A stretch of DNA of 64,000 bases from Nelumbo lutea (lineage: Eukaryota; Streptophyta; Magnoliopsida; Proteales; Nelumbonaceae). Positions within the stretch are counted from its first letter, which is position 1. Each line of letters begins with the position of its first letter. Under the pieces are notes generated by a model. That model was not told where the DNA came from. It searched no databases and saw only the letters and a program-made list of their open reading frames with translations. The stretch covers positions 28,904,193 to 28,968,192 of the forward strand of contig JAKGHH010000005.1 of NCBI GenBank assembly GCA_022828595.1, given 5' to 3'. This document shows, in pieces, positions 45,901-58,336 of the stretch. The position numbers and the translations under genes were made by a program.

Positions 45901-48900
45901 ACCACAGACATATATGTGGTTCTGTTTCTCTACTTTCGTCGTGATTACAACAATGGAGGACCACATGTATTTACAATTAGCCCCCTGATTAACGGTAAGG
46001 GTATTCTTATCAGCATACATTCTTATGGTTTTTATGTCCTGCCGAAAAATGAATGGGGCCTTGATATTCCATATAAAAGGATATTTTTAACATTCATTAT
46101 ACTTTAGATTTTCAAATAAAACCACTGAAACTAAAACCACCAAAACCATGCAGTATTTGAAGCCTTATTTGTCTGTATTCATTTGTCTTAATAGGAATAG
46201 GCAAGACACTACCACAAGCCTTAATATCCATGTTTTTGTTTGTTGTAACATCAAATACTGTAAGCAACTATAGAAAGCAATCCATAAGATTGGCTTTGTT
46301 TGTTTTTCTTGATTCTACTGCAATGCCAAAATCGATTTTGCTCATGTCATATTTGGTTTTGCATTAGAATTAATTTTTCTTAATTATTTCATTTCTAGGT
46401 TACTGTGCTTCTAAACCCAAGCAAATCCTTCTCATATTGATATGTATATCCCAACTACTTGGTGTATGTTTGGGGGTGAGGCTAGATAGGGTGGTCTCCT
46501 TAAAGGACAAAGAAATGTTAGGGTTAAGGCCACAGACGGAAATAATAGGTAGGCTTTGGTTTCTAGAGAATCTCAATGGAGTCGGGCAATAAGAGTAGTC
46601 AAAGAGAATGTCCCCAAGTTGTATTTTACAAGCTCTTTTTATAAGGGAGATCCCAAGACTTTAAGGAGAAGGATTCCAAAAGGGTTTGATTCGCATTAGG
46701 AAAGGGATCTTTGTCCTTATGTCAGTTATCAAAGGAATGCCACTAGTGTTTCTCCACGTCCATGATGAGATCTTCTGAGAACAAAGTTCCCTTTTCCTTA
46801 AGGATTCTCACCTAACACGTACAAGCTACACCTTTTCATGGTTTCCTCACGGCCATGTGCAAAATACAGGATCTGGGTCTGACCAATGTGTTAGGTTGTG
46901 TGCTCAATCGCGTTCGAGGTGCTACATCGCAACTTCCTTGAGCCTTAGGTTTAAGGCATCTCTTTAGGCTCATTGTAGGCTTAAAATAGTTTGTTAAGAT
47001 CATCGTAGGCTTGGTGATGGATTTCAATGCTCACCACAAACATATACGTGATTCTGTTTCTCTACGTTCATCATGATTACAATAATGGAGGACCACATGT
47101 ATTTATAATTAGCCCCTAATTATTGGTAAGGCTATTTTTATCAGCAAAACATTCGTGCAGTTTCTATGTCCTTCCGAAAGATGAATGGGGCTTGATATTT
47201 CCATTAAAATGACATTTTTAACATTTATTATACTTTAGATTTTCAAATAAAACCATTAAAACTAAAACCACCAAAACCATGAAGTATTTGAAGTCTCATT
47301 TGTCTGTATTCATTTTTCCTGCAAGGGATAGGCAAGACACTGCCACAAGCCTTAATATCCATGTCTTTGCTTGCTGTAACATCAAAGACTATAAGCAACT
47401 ATAGAAAGCAATCCATAAGATTGGCTTTGCTTGTTTTGCTTGATTCTACTGCAATGCCAAAATTGATTTTTCTCATGTCGTATTTGGTGTTGCATTAGAA
47501 TTAATTTTGCTTACATGTTTCATTTCTAGGTTATTGTGATTCTAAACCCAAGCAAATCCTTCTCATATTGATATATATACCAACTACATGGTGTATGTTT
47601 GGAGGTGAGGATTCTCCTTGAAGGACAAAGAAATGTTATGGTTAAAGCCACAGGGGGAAATAATAGGTAGGCTTTTGTTTGTAGAGAATCTCAATGGAGT
47701 CGGGCAATAAGAGCAGTCAAAGAGAATGTCCCCAAATTGTATTTTACAACCTCATTTTATAAGGGAGATCCCAAGACTTTAAGGAGAAGGATTCCAAAAG
47801 GGTTTGATTCCCATTCGGAAAAGGATATTGTCCTTATCTCAATTATCAAAAGAATGACACTAGTGTTTCTCCACGTGCATGACGAGATCCTCTGAAGACA
47901 AAGTTCCATTTTCTTTAAGGATTCTCACCTAACACATACAAACTACACTTTTTCATGGGTTTCCTCAAGGCCATGTGACAAATACAGTATCTGGGTCTGA
48001 CCCATGTGTTAGGTTGTGTGCTCAATCGCATTCGAGGTACTACATCACAACTTCCTTGATGCTTAGGTTTAAGGCATCTCTTTAGGCTCATTGTAGGCTT
48101 AAAATAGTTTGTTAAGATCATCGTAGGCTTGGTGATGGCTTTCAGAGCTCATCACAAACATATATGTGGTTCTGTTTCTCTACTTTCATCATGATTACAA
48201 CAACGGAGGACCACATGTACTTACAATTAGCCCCCTGATTATTGGTAAGGGTATATTTATCAGCAAACAATCTTGTGGTTTCTATGTCCTGCCAAAAAAT
48301 GAATCGGGCCTTGATATTTCCATTAAAAGGATATTTTTAACATTCATTATACTTTAGATTTTCAAATAAAACCACTGAAACTAAAACCACCAAAACCATG
48401 AAGTATTTGAAGCCTTATTAGTTTGTATTCATTTGTCTTACAAGGAATAGGCAAGACACTTCCACAAGCCTTAATATCCATGTCTTTGCTTGCTGGAACA
48501 TCAAAGACTATAAGCAACTATAGAAAGCAATCAATAAGATTGGCTTTGATTGTTTTGCTTGATTCTACTGCAATGCCAAAATCGATTTTGCTCATGTCAT
48601 ATTTGGTGTTGCATTACAATTAATTTTTCTTAATTGTTTCATTTCTAGGTTGTTGTGCTTTAAACCCAAGCAAATCCTTCTCATATTGATATAGATCCCA
48701 ACTATTTGGTGTAAGTTTGGGGGTGAGGCTAGATAGGGTGGTCTCGTTAAAGGACAAAGAAATGTTATGGTTAAGGCCACAGAATGAAATAATAGGTAGG
48801 ATTAGGTTTCTAGAGAATCTCAATGGAGTCGGGCAATATGAGTAGTCAAAGAGAATGCCCCCAAGTTGTATTTTACAACCTCTTTTTATAACGGAGATCC

Positions 48901-48959
48901 CAAGACTTTAAGGAGAAGGATTCCAAAAGGGTTTGATTCGCATTAGGAAAGGGATCTTT

Positions 48960-49030
48960 GTCCTTATGTCAGTTATCAAAGGATATTTTTGCGGGTTTGA
49001 TTCGCATTAGGTAGGCTTAGGTTTCTTGCG
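48960..49030. repeat. rearranged junction in array unit
   Basis: After gtcagttatcaaagg at about 48978 the unit breaks. It jumps through short pieces of other unit positions (atatttttgcggg, tttgattcgcattagg, taggcttaggtttc) and rejoins at the gcggtttttatgtcc position. The unit is only 753 bp. Confidence 0.8.
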
Positions 49031-52000
49031 GTTTTTATGTCCTTCCGAAAAATGAATGGGGCCTTGATATTTCCATTAAAAGGATATTTTTAACATTCAT
49101 TATACTTTAGATTTTCAAATAAAACCACTGAAACTAAAACCACCAAAACCATGAAGTATTTGGCGCCTTATTTGTCGGTATTCATTTGTCTTATAAGGAA
49201 TAGGCAAGACACTGCCACAAGCCTTAATATCCATGTCTTTGCTTGCTGTAACATCAAAGACTATAAGCAACTATAGAAAGCAATCCATAAGATTGGCTTT
49301 GTTTGTTTTGCTTGATTCTACTGAAATGCCAAAATCGATTTTGCTCATGTCATATTTGGTGTTGCATTAGAATTAATTTTGCTTAATTGTTTCATTTGTA
49401 GGTTATATTTGGAGGTGAGGCAAGATAGGGTGGTCTCCTTGAAGGACAAAGAAATGTTAGGATTAAGGCCACAGGGGGAAATAATAGGTAGGCTTTTGTT
49501 TGTAGAAAATCTCAATGGAGTCGGGCAATAAGAGTAGTCAAAGAGAATGTCCCCAAGTTGTATTTTACAACCTCCTTTTATAAGGGAGATTCCAAGACTT
49601 TAAGGAGAAGGATTCCAAAAGGGTTTGATTCCCATTAGGAAAAGGATCTATCCTTATTTCAATTATCAAAAGAATGACACTAGTGTTTCTCCACGTGCAT
49701 GACGAGATCCTCTGAAAACAATGTTCCATTTTCCTTAAGGATTCTCACCTAACACGTACAAACTTCACCTTTTCATCGGTTTCCTAATGGCCATGTGACA
49801 AATACAGGATCTGGGTCTGACCAATGTGTTAGGTTGTGTGCTCAATCGCATTCGAGGTGCTACATCACAACTTCCTTGAGCCTTAGGTTTAAAGAATCTC
49901 TTTAGGCCTAATGTAGGGTTAAAATAGTTTGTTAAGATCATCGTAGGCTTGGTGATGGTTTTGAATCTCGTCACAAACCTATATGTGGTTCTGTTTCTCT
50001 ACTTTAATCGTGATTACAACAACGGAGGACCACATGTACTTACAATTAGCCCCCTGATTATTGGTAAGGGTATTTTTATCAGCAAACATTCTTGTGGTTT
50101 TTATGTCCTGCCGAAAAATGAATGGGGCCTTGATATTTCCATTAAAAGGATATTTTTAACATTCGTTATACTTTAATTTTTCAAATAAAACCATTGAAAC
50201 TAAAACCACCAAAACCATGAAGTATTTGAAGCCTTTTTTGTCTGTATTCATTTTTCCTACAAGGGATAGGCAAAACATTACCACAAGCCTTAATATCCAT
50301 GTCTTTGCTTGCTGTAACATCAAAGATTATAAGCAACTATAGAAAGCAATCCATAAGATTGGTTTTGCTGGTTTTGTTTGATTCTACTGCAATGCCAAAA
50401 TCAATTTTGCTCATGTCAAATTTGGTGTTGCATTAGAATTATTTTTTCTTAATTGTTTCATTTTTAGGTTACTATGCTTCTAAACCCAAGCAAATCCTTC
50501 TCATATTGATTTATATCCCAACTACATGGTGTAAGTTTGGGGGTGAGGCTAGATAGGGTGGTCTCCTTGAAGGACAAAGAAATGTTAGGGTTAAGGCCAC
50601 AGGGGGAAATAATAGGTAGGGTTTTGTTTCTAGAGAATCTCAATGGAGTCGGGCAATAAGAGCAGTCAAAGAGAATGTCCCCAAATTGTATTTTACAACC
50701 TCCTTTTATAAGGGAGATCCCAAGACTTTAAGGAGAAGAATTCCAAAAGGGTTTGATTACCATTAGGAGAAGAATCGTTGTCCTTATCTCAATTATCAAA
50801 GGAATGACACTAGTTTTTTCCACGTGCATGACGAGATCATCTAAAGACAAAGTTCCCTGTTCCTTAAGGATTCTCACCTAACACATACAAGCTACACCTT
50901 TTCATGGGTTTCCTCATGGCTATGTGGCAAATACAGGATCTGGGTCTGACCAATGTGTTAGGTTGTGTGCTTAATCGCCTTCGACTTGCTACGTTACAAA
51001 TTCCTTGAGCCTTAGGTTTAAGTCATCTATTTAGGCTCATTGTAGGCTTAAAATAGTTTGTTAAGATCATCGTAGGCTTGGTAATGGCTTTCAGAGCTCA
51101 TCACAGACATATATGTGGTTCTGTTTCTCTACTTTCATCATGCTTACAACAATGGAGGAGCACAATTACTTACAATTAGCCCCCTGATTATTGGTAAGGG
51201 TATTCTTATCAGCAAACATTCTTGCGGTTTTTATGTACTGCCGAAAAATAAATGGAGCATTGATATTTCCTTTAAAAGGATATTTTTAACATTCATTATA
51301 CTTTAGATTTTCAAATAAAACCACAGAAACTAAAACCACCAAAACCATGAAGTATTTGAAGCCTTATTTGTCTGTATTCATTTGTCTTACAAGGAATAGG
51401 CAAGACACTACCACAAGCCCTAATATCCATGTCTTTGCTTGCTGTAACATCAAATACTATAAGCAATTATAGAAAGCAATCAATAAGATTGGCTTTGTTT
51501 GTTTTGCTTGATTGTACTGCAATGCCAAAATCGATTTTGCTCATGTCATATTTGGTGTTGCATTAGAATTAATGTTTCTTAATTGTTTCATTTCTAGGTT
51601 ATTGTGCTCTAAACCCAAGCAAATCTTTCTCATATTGATATATACCCCAACTACTTGGTGTAAGTTTGGGGGTGAGGTTAGATAGGGTGGTCTCCTTAAA
51701 GGACAAAGAAGTGTTAGGGTTAAGGCCACAGAGGAAAATAATAGGTAGGCTTTGGTTTCTAGAGAATCTCAATGGAGTCGGGCAATAAGAGTAGTCAAAG
51801 AGAATGCCCCTAAGTTGTATTTTACAAGCTCTTTTTATAAGGGAGATCTCAATACCTGAAGGAGAAGGATTCCAAAAGGGTTTGATTCGCATTAGGAAAG
51901 GGAACATTGTCCTTATGTCAGTTATCAAAGGAATGCCACTAGTGTTTCTCCATGTCCATGATGAGATCCTCTGAGAACAAAGTTCCCTTTTCCTTAAGGA

Positions 52001-53013
52001 TTTTCACCTAAAACGTACAAGCTACACCTTTTCATGGTTTCCTCATGGCCAAGTGGCAAATACAGGATCTGGGTCTGACCAATGTGTTAGGTTGTGTGAT
52101 TAATCGCCTTCGACATGCTACGTCACAACTTCCTTGAGCCTTAGGTTTAAGGCATCTCTTTAGGCTCATTGTAGGCTTAAAATAGTTTGTTAAGATCATC
52201 GTAGGTTTGGTGATGGTTTTCAGAGCTCATCACAGACATATATGTGGTTCTGTTTCTCTACTTTCATCGTGCTTACAACAATGGAGGAGCACAATTACTT
52301 ACAATTAGCCCCCTGATTATTGGTAAGGGTATTCTTATCAGCAAACATTCTTGCAGTTTTTATGTCCTCACAAAAAATGAATGGGTCGCTGATATTTCCA
52401 TTAAAAGGATATTTTTAACATTCATTATACTTTAGATTTTCAAATAAAACCACTGAAACTAAAACCACCAAAACAATGAAGTATTTGATGCATTATTTGT
52501 CTGTATTCATTTGTCTTACAAGGAATAGGCAAGACACTGCCACAAGACTTAATATCCATATCTTTGCTTGCTGTAAAATCAAAGACTATAAGCAACTATA
52601 GAAAGCAATCCATAAGATTGGCTTTGTTTGTTTTGCTTGATTGTACTGCAATGCCAAAATCGATTTTGCTCATGTCATATTTGGTGTTGCATTAGAATTA
52701 ATGTTTCTTAATTGTTTCATTTCTAGGTTATTGTGATTCTAAACCCAAGCTAATCCTTCTCATGTTGATATATATCCCAACTACTAAATGTATGTTTGGG
52801 GGTGAGGCTAGATAGGGTGGTCTCCTTAACGGACAAAGAAATGTGAGGGTTAAGGCCACAGAGGGAAATAATAGGTAGGCTTTGGTTTTTTAGAGAATCT
52901 CAATGGAGTCGGGCAATAAGAGGAGTCAAAGGGAATGCCCCCAAGTTGTATTTTACAACCTCTTTTTATAAGGGAGATCCCAAGACTTTAAGGAGAAGGA
53001 TTCCAAACGGTTT

Positions 53014-54618
53014 TGTGATGTGTTGCTCATTGTGACACTAGCAAGTGCACTAGCCGTTCAAGTAATAAAGTAGTGAGTGAAGTATCGTTTCCACGAGGAT
53101 TTAGGAAACAATTACCAATACTAAATTGAACACTTCTTATCTGATCAACAAATAAATCAAAACTCTAATGAAAGCTAAGAAATCCTAAATTAAAATCTAT
53201 TTAAATCATTGGCCCAATTGCCTTCAAATCAGGTTAGAAGAGTAAGCAGTAAATGTCAATCTCAGAATTCAGCAATCTAACAATTTGGATCATTCGAATG
53301 AATCATGATTGAGCCTTGGTTTGGTGAAACCCCAAGGTCATGAACAGCCTCTCTCAAGCGCATGTTCATCGTATGCATGAGTGACGGTTCTTCTATCTCT
53401 AGCAAGAATCTAATCCCCATGCATGCATTTCTTCAAACACTTCTAAGGCATCAATTCAAATATGAATTGATCACCAACTGAATTGTGCAAGTTATCTCTA
53501 ACCTTGCACTCAATTCAGTTCTTGAATAGTAGATCTGAATTCCTAGAGTCTCTCTCAAGCACTCTAGGAATTCCAAGCTGTAGATTAATTCGCCCAATCT
53601 GAAAATTGCAGATCTGAATTCTCTTTCAAGCAATTCAGATCTTGCAATCTCAGATCTGAGAATTCAGATATGAGTTTTGAAGGTTAGTTGGCCGAATTAC
53701 TCTACAATAACACCCTTATTCAAGAAACTTCAAGTATAATTCATGACCATTTGAATGAATAAAAAAGAATTAGATTGCTGAACTGAAATTTTACAAGCTG
53801 AAATACATCAAGGAAGAATGGAAAGAAGGAGAAAGAAGAAAGAAAATATAACAAAGAAACTGAATTCAAATCAAAAGAGAATGAAAATACAATTGATTTA
53901 TTACAAAAGATCTTTGAATCACAAACCCTCAATTCGAACTCACCTTCTTTTTCTAGCTTGCTTGTCTTGAACTTCTTTCAGCCCTTCTTCTTCTTCTTCC
54001 TTGCGCCTAGCCTTCTTCTCTTCTCTTCTCTCAAGGTGGCCGAACCTCTAAGAGTGGGAGAGCCTCCTCTCAAGCAATTGAACAACTTTCTCCCCTCCTA
54101 GAGGCCTCCTTATATAGTTTTTCAAAGGGGCTCTTGCCCCTTCTTGAAGCTTCTAGAATGGGGTGTATTACACCCCTCATGAACCTTCTAGAGTGCTCCC
54201 TCCTTCTCTTCAAAAAACTTCTAGGAGTTGCCGCCCCTAGCTCCCTTTGGGCTGCTATTTAGGCTACAACTTAGCTTGCTTTTGAGCTCAAGTGGGCTAC
54301 ACTCTAGGCTGTTATTTGGGCTAAAAATGGGCTGGGCCAAAATTTCCTTCTTGTTAGGCTTCTTCCCTTGGATTTTCCAAAGAGTTTCACTTGCTCTTCT
54401 TGGGCCGAATGAAATTCTCTTGCTCTCATGGCTGGGCCGGGCTGAACTTGATAAATTTTGGGTTTTCTTTTCTTGCTTTTGCCTTCTTTTTGTTGATTTG
54501 GCTCCCCCTGAAATCTTTCTTGCAATCAAGCTAAAATAGGGCAAAATTTAATTAAACCATCATAAAATTTCATGCAAAAACCTCATAAAATATAGATAAA
54601 TTGTAAGTTCATCAAATA
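53014..54618 (-). mobile_element. Athila-type gypsy 3' LTR
   Basis: On the minus strand the LTR begins TATTTGATGAACTTAC right after the purine tract TTAAGTGTGGGGG (54619-54631). It ends CATCACA at 53014, where array sequence resumes, and is about 1.6 kb long. It contains AGATCTGAATTC-type words (53531, 53612, 53650). The other LTR is lost in the gap except for about 24 bp (62793-62816), which matches the end at 53017-53047. Confidence 0.75.
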
Positions 54619-55037
54619 CCCCCACACTTAAGCTTTTGCTTGTCCTCAAGCAAAGACATCAGCCATAAACTTAACATTCCCCCTTTCTGTTCTCACCATT
54701 TACCTGGTGAACTTTTTAAGATAGAAATGCATTGAGTAGTCGGGGAACTTTTGTAAGTGCTCAACTCTTATTCTTGTAAATTACCATTTAAGATATGTAT
54801 CAAATCCAAGGAAAGGAGAATATGAATTTCATCATAGTCTTGCCTTCACTCCTAATTTATATATAAATCAGCTCCTTAATTGTCAAGGTTAATGATCAAA
54901 TTTCACTAAGTTTCACATCTGTAACTAAATCTCAATGAGATTTCAACTTTAGAGTGCCCCTTTGAACCTCGGTTGTCACCACAATTACTTATTTCTAAGG
55001 GTGAGTGCATCTTATGCTCCATCTCACCCTTTTCTTT

Positions 55038-55072
<35 letters not shown>

Positions 55073-55770
55073 GTGTGAGTGCATCTTATGCTCCATCTCA
55101 CACTGGTCACTTGCTTGAGGTAGGTAAATAGGACTCATGTTCTAAGCTGCTAGTTTTACTATTCAGCTCAGAATAGCGGAGTCAATTTGGGCTTTTGTCC
55201 TTCTTTGCAATTATTGAACCTCAAGAATCAGCACTTCAGATGTGCACTAGCTCTCTTGACCACTAACCATGAAATCAAGGGCTTCCTTACACATGAAGAT
55301 AGTTAGGGCTAGTCATGCTGAAAAGCATATTCAGCTCCCCTTTTCTCATGCATAAATCAAATTGGGTCATTCACAAGAATAAAAACTTAACAAGTACATC
55401 AGTCTCCCTCAACTCATTGAATTTCTTCTTAAAAATAATCATCAAATAAATAGTAATGAACTTGAGGGGTTCCAGTCTTTTTTTGGTTATGTCATTGCCT
55501 ACATATGTGTGTTGGGGTGCATGGTTTCAGCCCCCATACCCTAGCCTCGGGCTCACTCCCCCACACTTAAGATGAACATTATCCTCAATGTTCCTAGTGT
55601 TAGGGAGTCACACTTGCTAGAGCAAACTGAAGAAAAGAAAATGATGAACTGAGTCCTTAAAGAATTGGAATTTTGAGAAAAAGATCTTTATTTTACTAAC
55701 TAATATTCTAAAAAGATAAATGACAAAAAGATTTCTTAACTTGTTCATGAGCAAGCATAAGAGATTATTG
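54619..55770 (-). other. Athila 3' non-coding region
   Basis: It includes the purine tract next to the 3' LTR and a 32-base T-run at 55040-55071. That run is flanked by a 27-bp direct repeat (gtgagtgcatcttatgctcc and onward) at 55001-55027 and 55075-55101. No env-like ORF was seen. A second cccccacactta word at 55558-55570 resembles the purine-tract region. Confidence 0.6.
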
Positions 55771-58336
55771 GTTATCTAGATAAACAGTGGATGGAGGGGG
55801 TACAGTACTGCCCATTAAATATGGTTTCAGGCGCTGACCATTTACTTTAAACATGCCCTAAACCGGGTGGATGAGTTCTATAGCCCCATGGGGAAAAACC
55901 TGTGAAATGGTAAAGGGTCCAGACCACCTGGATCTTAGCTTACCTGGAAACAAGCGGAGACGGGAATTATATAACAATACCTGTTGGCCTACATAAAAGT
56001 TCCGTCTCAGCAAGTTCTTATCATGCCAGTTTTTTATCCTTTCTTTATAAACTTTGGCATTCTCATAGGTGGTAAGTCTGAATTCATCCAATTCATTCAA
56101 TTGCAACCGCCTTTTAGCCCCTGTGGCCTGAATGTCAAAATTTAAGAATTTAAGAGCCCAATAGGCCTTGTGTTCCAATTCAACTGGTAAATGGCATGCT
56201 TTACCAAAGACCAATCTGTAGGGGGACATGCCAATGGGTGTCTTAAATGCAGTTCTGTATGCCCATAATGCATAATCTAATTTGATGGACTAATCTTTTC
56301 TGGCGGATGCTACGGTCTTTTCCAGAATTCTTTTGAGTTCCCTGTTAGCCAACTCCACTTGGCCACTGGTTTGAGGGTGATAAGGGGTAGCTAATTTATG
56401 TGTAATTCCATATTTCTGCATTAACCTCTCAAATTGGCTATTGCAGAAGTGAGTTCCCCTATCACTAATTATAGCTCGCGGAGTGCCAAATCGGGAGAAT
56501 AGCTTCTTTAGGAAGTGTACCACCCTTCTTGAGTCAATTTGTGGGTAAAGCCATGGCTTCTACCCATTTGGATACATAGTCAACTGCAACGAGGATGTAC
56601 TTATTCCCAAAAGAATTTGGGAAAGGTCCCATGAAATCTATACCCCAAACATCAAAGATTTCACAGATTAAAATATTGGAAAGGGGCATTTCATTCCGTC
56701 GGGAAATGTTTCCCGATCTTTGGCATTTGTCGCATGTGGACACATACCAATGGGCATCTTTGAAGAGTGTGGGCCAATAAAAACCTGATTGCAAAACCTT
56801 GGCTGCAGTGTGACTAGCTCCAAAATGACCTCCTGCTTCTTTATCATGGCAAAATTGGAGTACCGACTCCATCTCCTCCTCGGGGACACATCTCCTTATG
56901 ATCTGATCTGCACACAATTTATACAAAAAGGGTTCCTCCCACAGATAGTATTTTACATCAGAAAAGAATTTCTTTTTCTGTTGATATGAAAGGTTAGGAG
57001 GAAGGACTTGTGCAGCTAGATAATTAGCAAAATCAGCATACCAAGGATATGAGCATTTCTGTATTGAGTACAACTGCTCATCTGGAAATTCTTCTCGAAT
57101 GTTGCTGGTTATCTCCTCTTTTGAGCTTACCGTGTCCAACCGGGAGAGATGGTCAGCAGCCAGGTTTGCAGCACCCTTCAGGTCTCTAATCTCAATGTCA
57201 AACTCTTGCAATAAAAGGATCCACCTGATCAGTCTTGGTTTTGAGTTTTGCTTGGTAAGCAAGTGCCTTAATGCCGAGTGATCTGTGTGGACAACAACCT
57301 TGGATAATATCAGATATGAACAAAACTTATCAAGTGCAAATATTACTGCTAACAGCTCCTTTTCTGTGGTGGTGTAATTGAGTTGGGGTCCAGTCAAGGT
57401 TCTGCTAGCATAGTAAATTGGCTGAAAATGTTTGTTCATTCTTTGTCCTAAAACAGCTCCTATAGCAAAATCACTCGCATCACTCATCAATTCAAATGGG
57501 AGGGTCCAATCTGGTGCTACCATGATAGGTGCATGGATCAAGTTGTCTTTCAAGATGTTGAAAGCATGAAGACATTCAGTTGAAAATTCAAAAGGCACTT
57601 CTTTCTGAAGCAAGGTAGATAATGGCTTGGAAATTTTTGAGAAATCTTTAATAAACCTTCTATAGAATCCGACATGTCCTAAGAAACTTCTCAAAGAACG
57701 AACAGATGTTGGGGTTGGCAATTTTTCAATTGCCTCCACCTTGGCCTTGTCGACTTCTATACCTCTTTGAGAGATCTTGTGTCCAAGCACTATGCCTTCT
57801 TGCACCATAAAATGACATTTCTCCCAATTTAACACAAGATGTGTTTCTTTACATCTAGTAAGCACCTGTTCCAGATTATTCAAACATGCAACAAACGAAG
57901 AGCCAAAAACTGAAAAATCATCCATGAAGATCTCAATAAATTTTTCAACCATATCAGAAAATATAGACATCATACATCGCTGAAAGGTTGCTGGGGCATT
58001 GCATAACCCAAAGGGCATCCTTCGGTATGCAAAGGTTCCATATGGGCAAGTAAAAGTGGTCTTTTCTTGATCTTCTGGTGCAATTGGTATCTGGTTATAC
58101 CCTGAATATCCATCCAAGAAACAATAATACTCATGCCCGGCTAGCCTCTCCAACATTTGATCCATAAATGGGAGAGGGAAATGGTCCTTCCGGGTGGCTT
58201 CATTTAATTTTCTATAGTCAATACACACATGCCATCCGGTAACGGTTCTAGTAGGGATGAGTTCATTTTTCTCATTTGGAACAACAGTCGTACCCCCTTT
58301 TTTGGGCACAACTTGCACAGGCTTACCCAAGAACTA
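55771..58336 (-). pseudogene. Athila pol: reverse transcriptase, RNase H, integrase
   Basis: Frame 58330-56534 (598 codons) opens just inside the RT. RT palm motifs include FMDD at residues 135-138. RNase H follows, with [14 protein letters not shown] (Asp about 284), TTEKELLAV (Glu about 325) and [13 protein letters not shown] (Asp about 350). The integrase has the HHCC zinc finger ([11 protein letters not shown]...CDKC) and the first catalytic Asp in [10 protein letters not shown] one-base frame change near 56530 leads to 56523-56290, with the second Asp in ISDRGTHF and the Glu in [12 protein letters not shown] nonsense codon at 56290-56292 precedes the C-terminal part (56289-55858), and another stop at 55858-55860 interrupts the final FKVNGQRLKPYL segment. 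Otherwise well preserved. Confidence 0.9.

Larger units (their letters stand above)
32425..53013. repeat. tandem array of a 1.13-kb unit (about 18 copies)
   Basis: The word GAATGGGGCCTTGATAT or a close variant recurs at 32435, 33564, 34693, 35822, 37015, 38144, 39274, 40404, 41533, 42663, 43792, 44924, 46051, 47183, 48301, 49054, 50120, 51250 and 52379. The period is 1,129-1,130 bp, apart from 1,193 (35822 copy), 753 (48301 copy) and 1,066 (49054 copy). Whole units align end to end with a modest number of substitutions. The last unit is cut at 53013 by a gypsy insertion, and the array resumes after the N gap. No long ORF is conserved. On the minus strand each unit has a TATA-like TTATAAAAAGAGG. 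I do not recognise the family. Confidence 0.95.

Noticed and set aside
36566..49974. Repeated minus-strand ORFs of about 60-76 codons (KSITKPTMILTNYFKP type) and plus-strand ORFs (YFHRDYNNGGPHV type) in the array
   Set aside because: They recur only because the DNA unit recurs. Start and stop positions shift between units, frames are often broken, and nothing in them resembles a protein family.
32425..53013. rDNA intergenic spacer origin of the array, because TATAAGGGAG resembles the plant Pol I start motif
   Set aside because: The motif is shorter and less G-rich than the known TATATAAGGGGG type, and no 18S, 5.8S or 25S sequence is present.
54221..54544. 100-codon frames on both strands in the Athila 3' LTR
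   Set aside because: Overlapping frames in LTR sequence without any protein resemblance; treated as chance.
54619..55857. env-like third ORF of an Athila element
   Set aside because: No long open frame or membrane-type segment between integrase and the 3' LTR; the region is non-coding.
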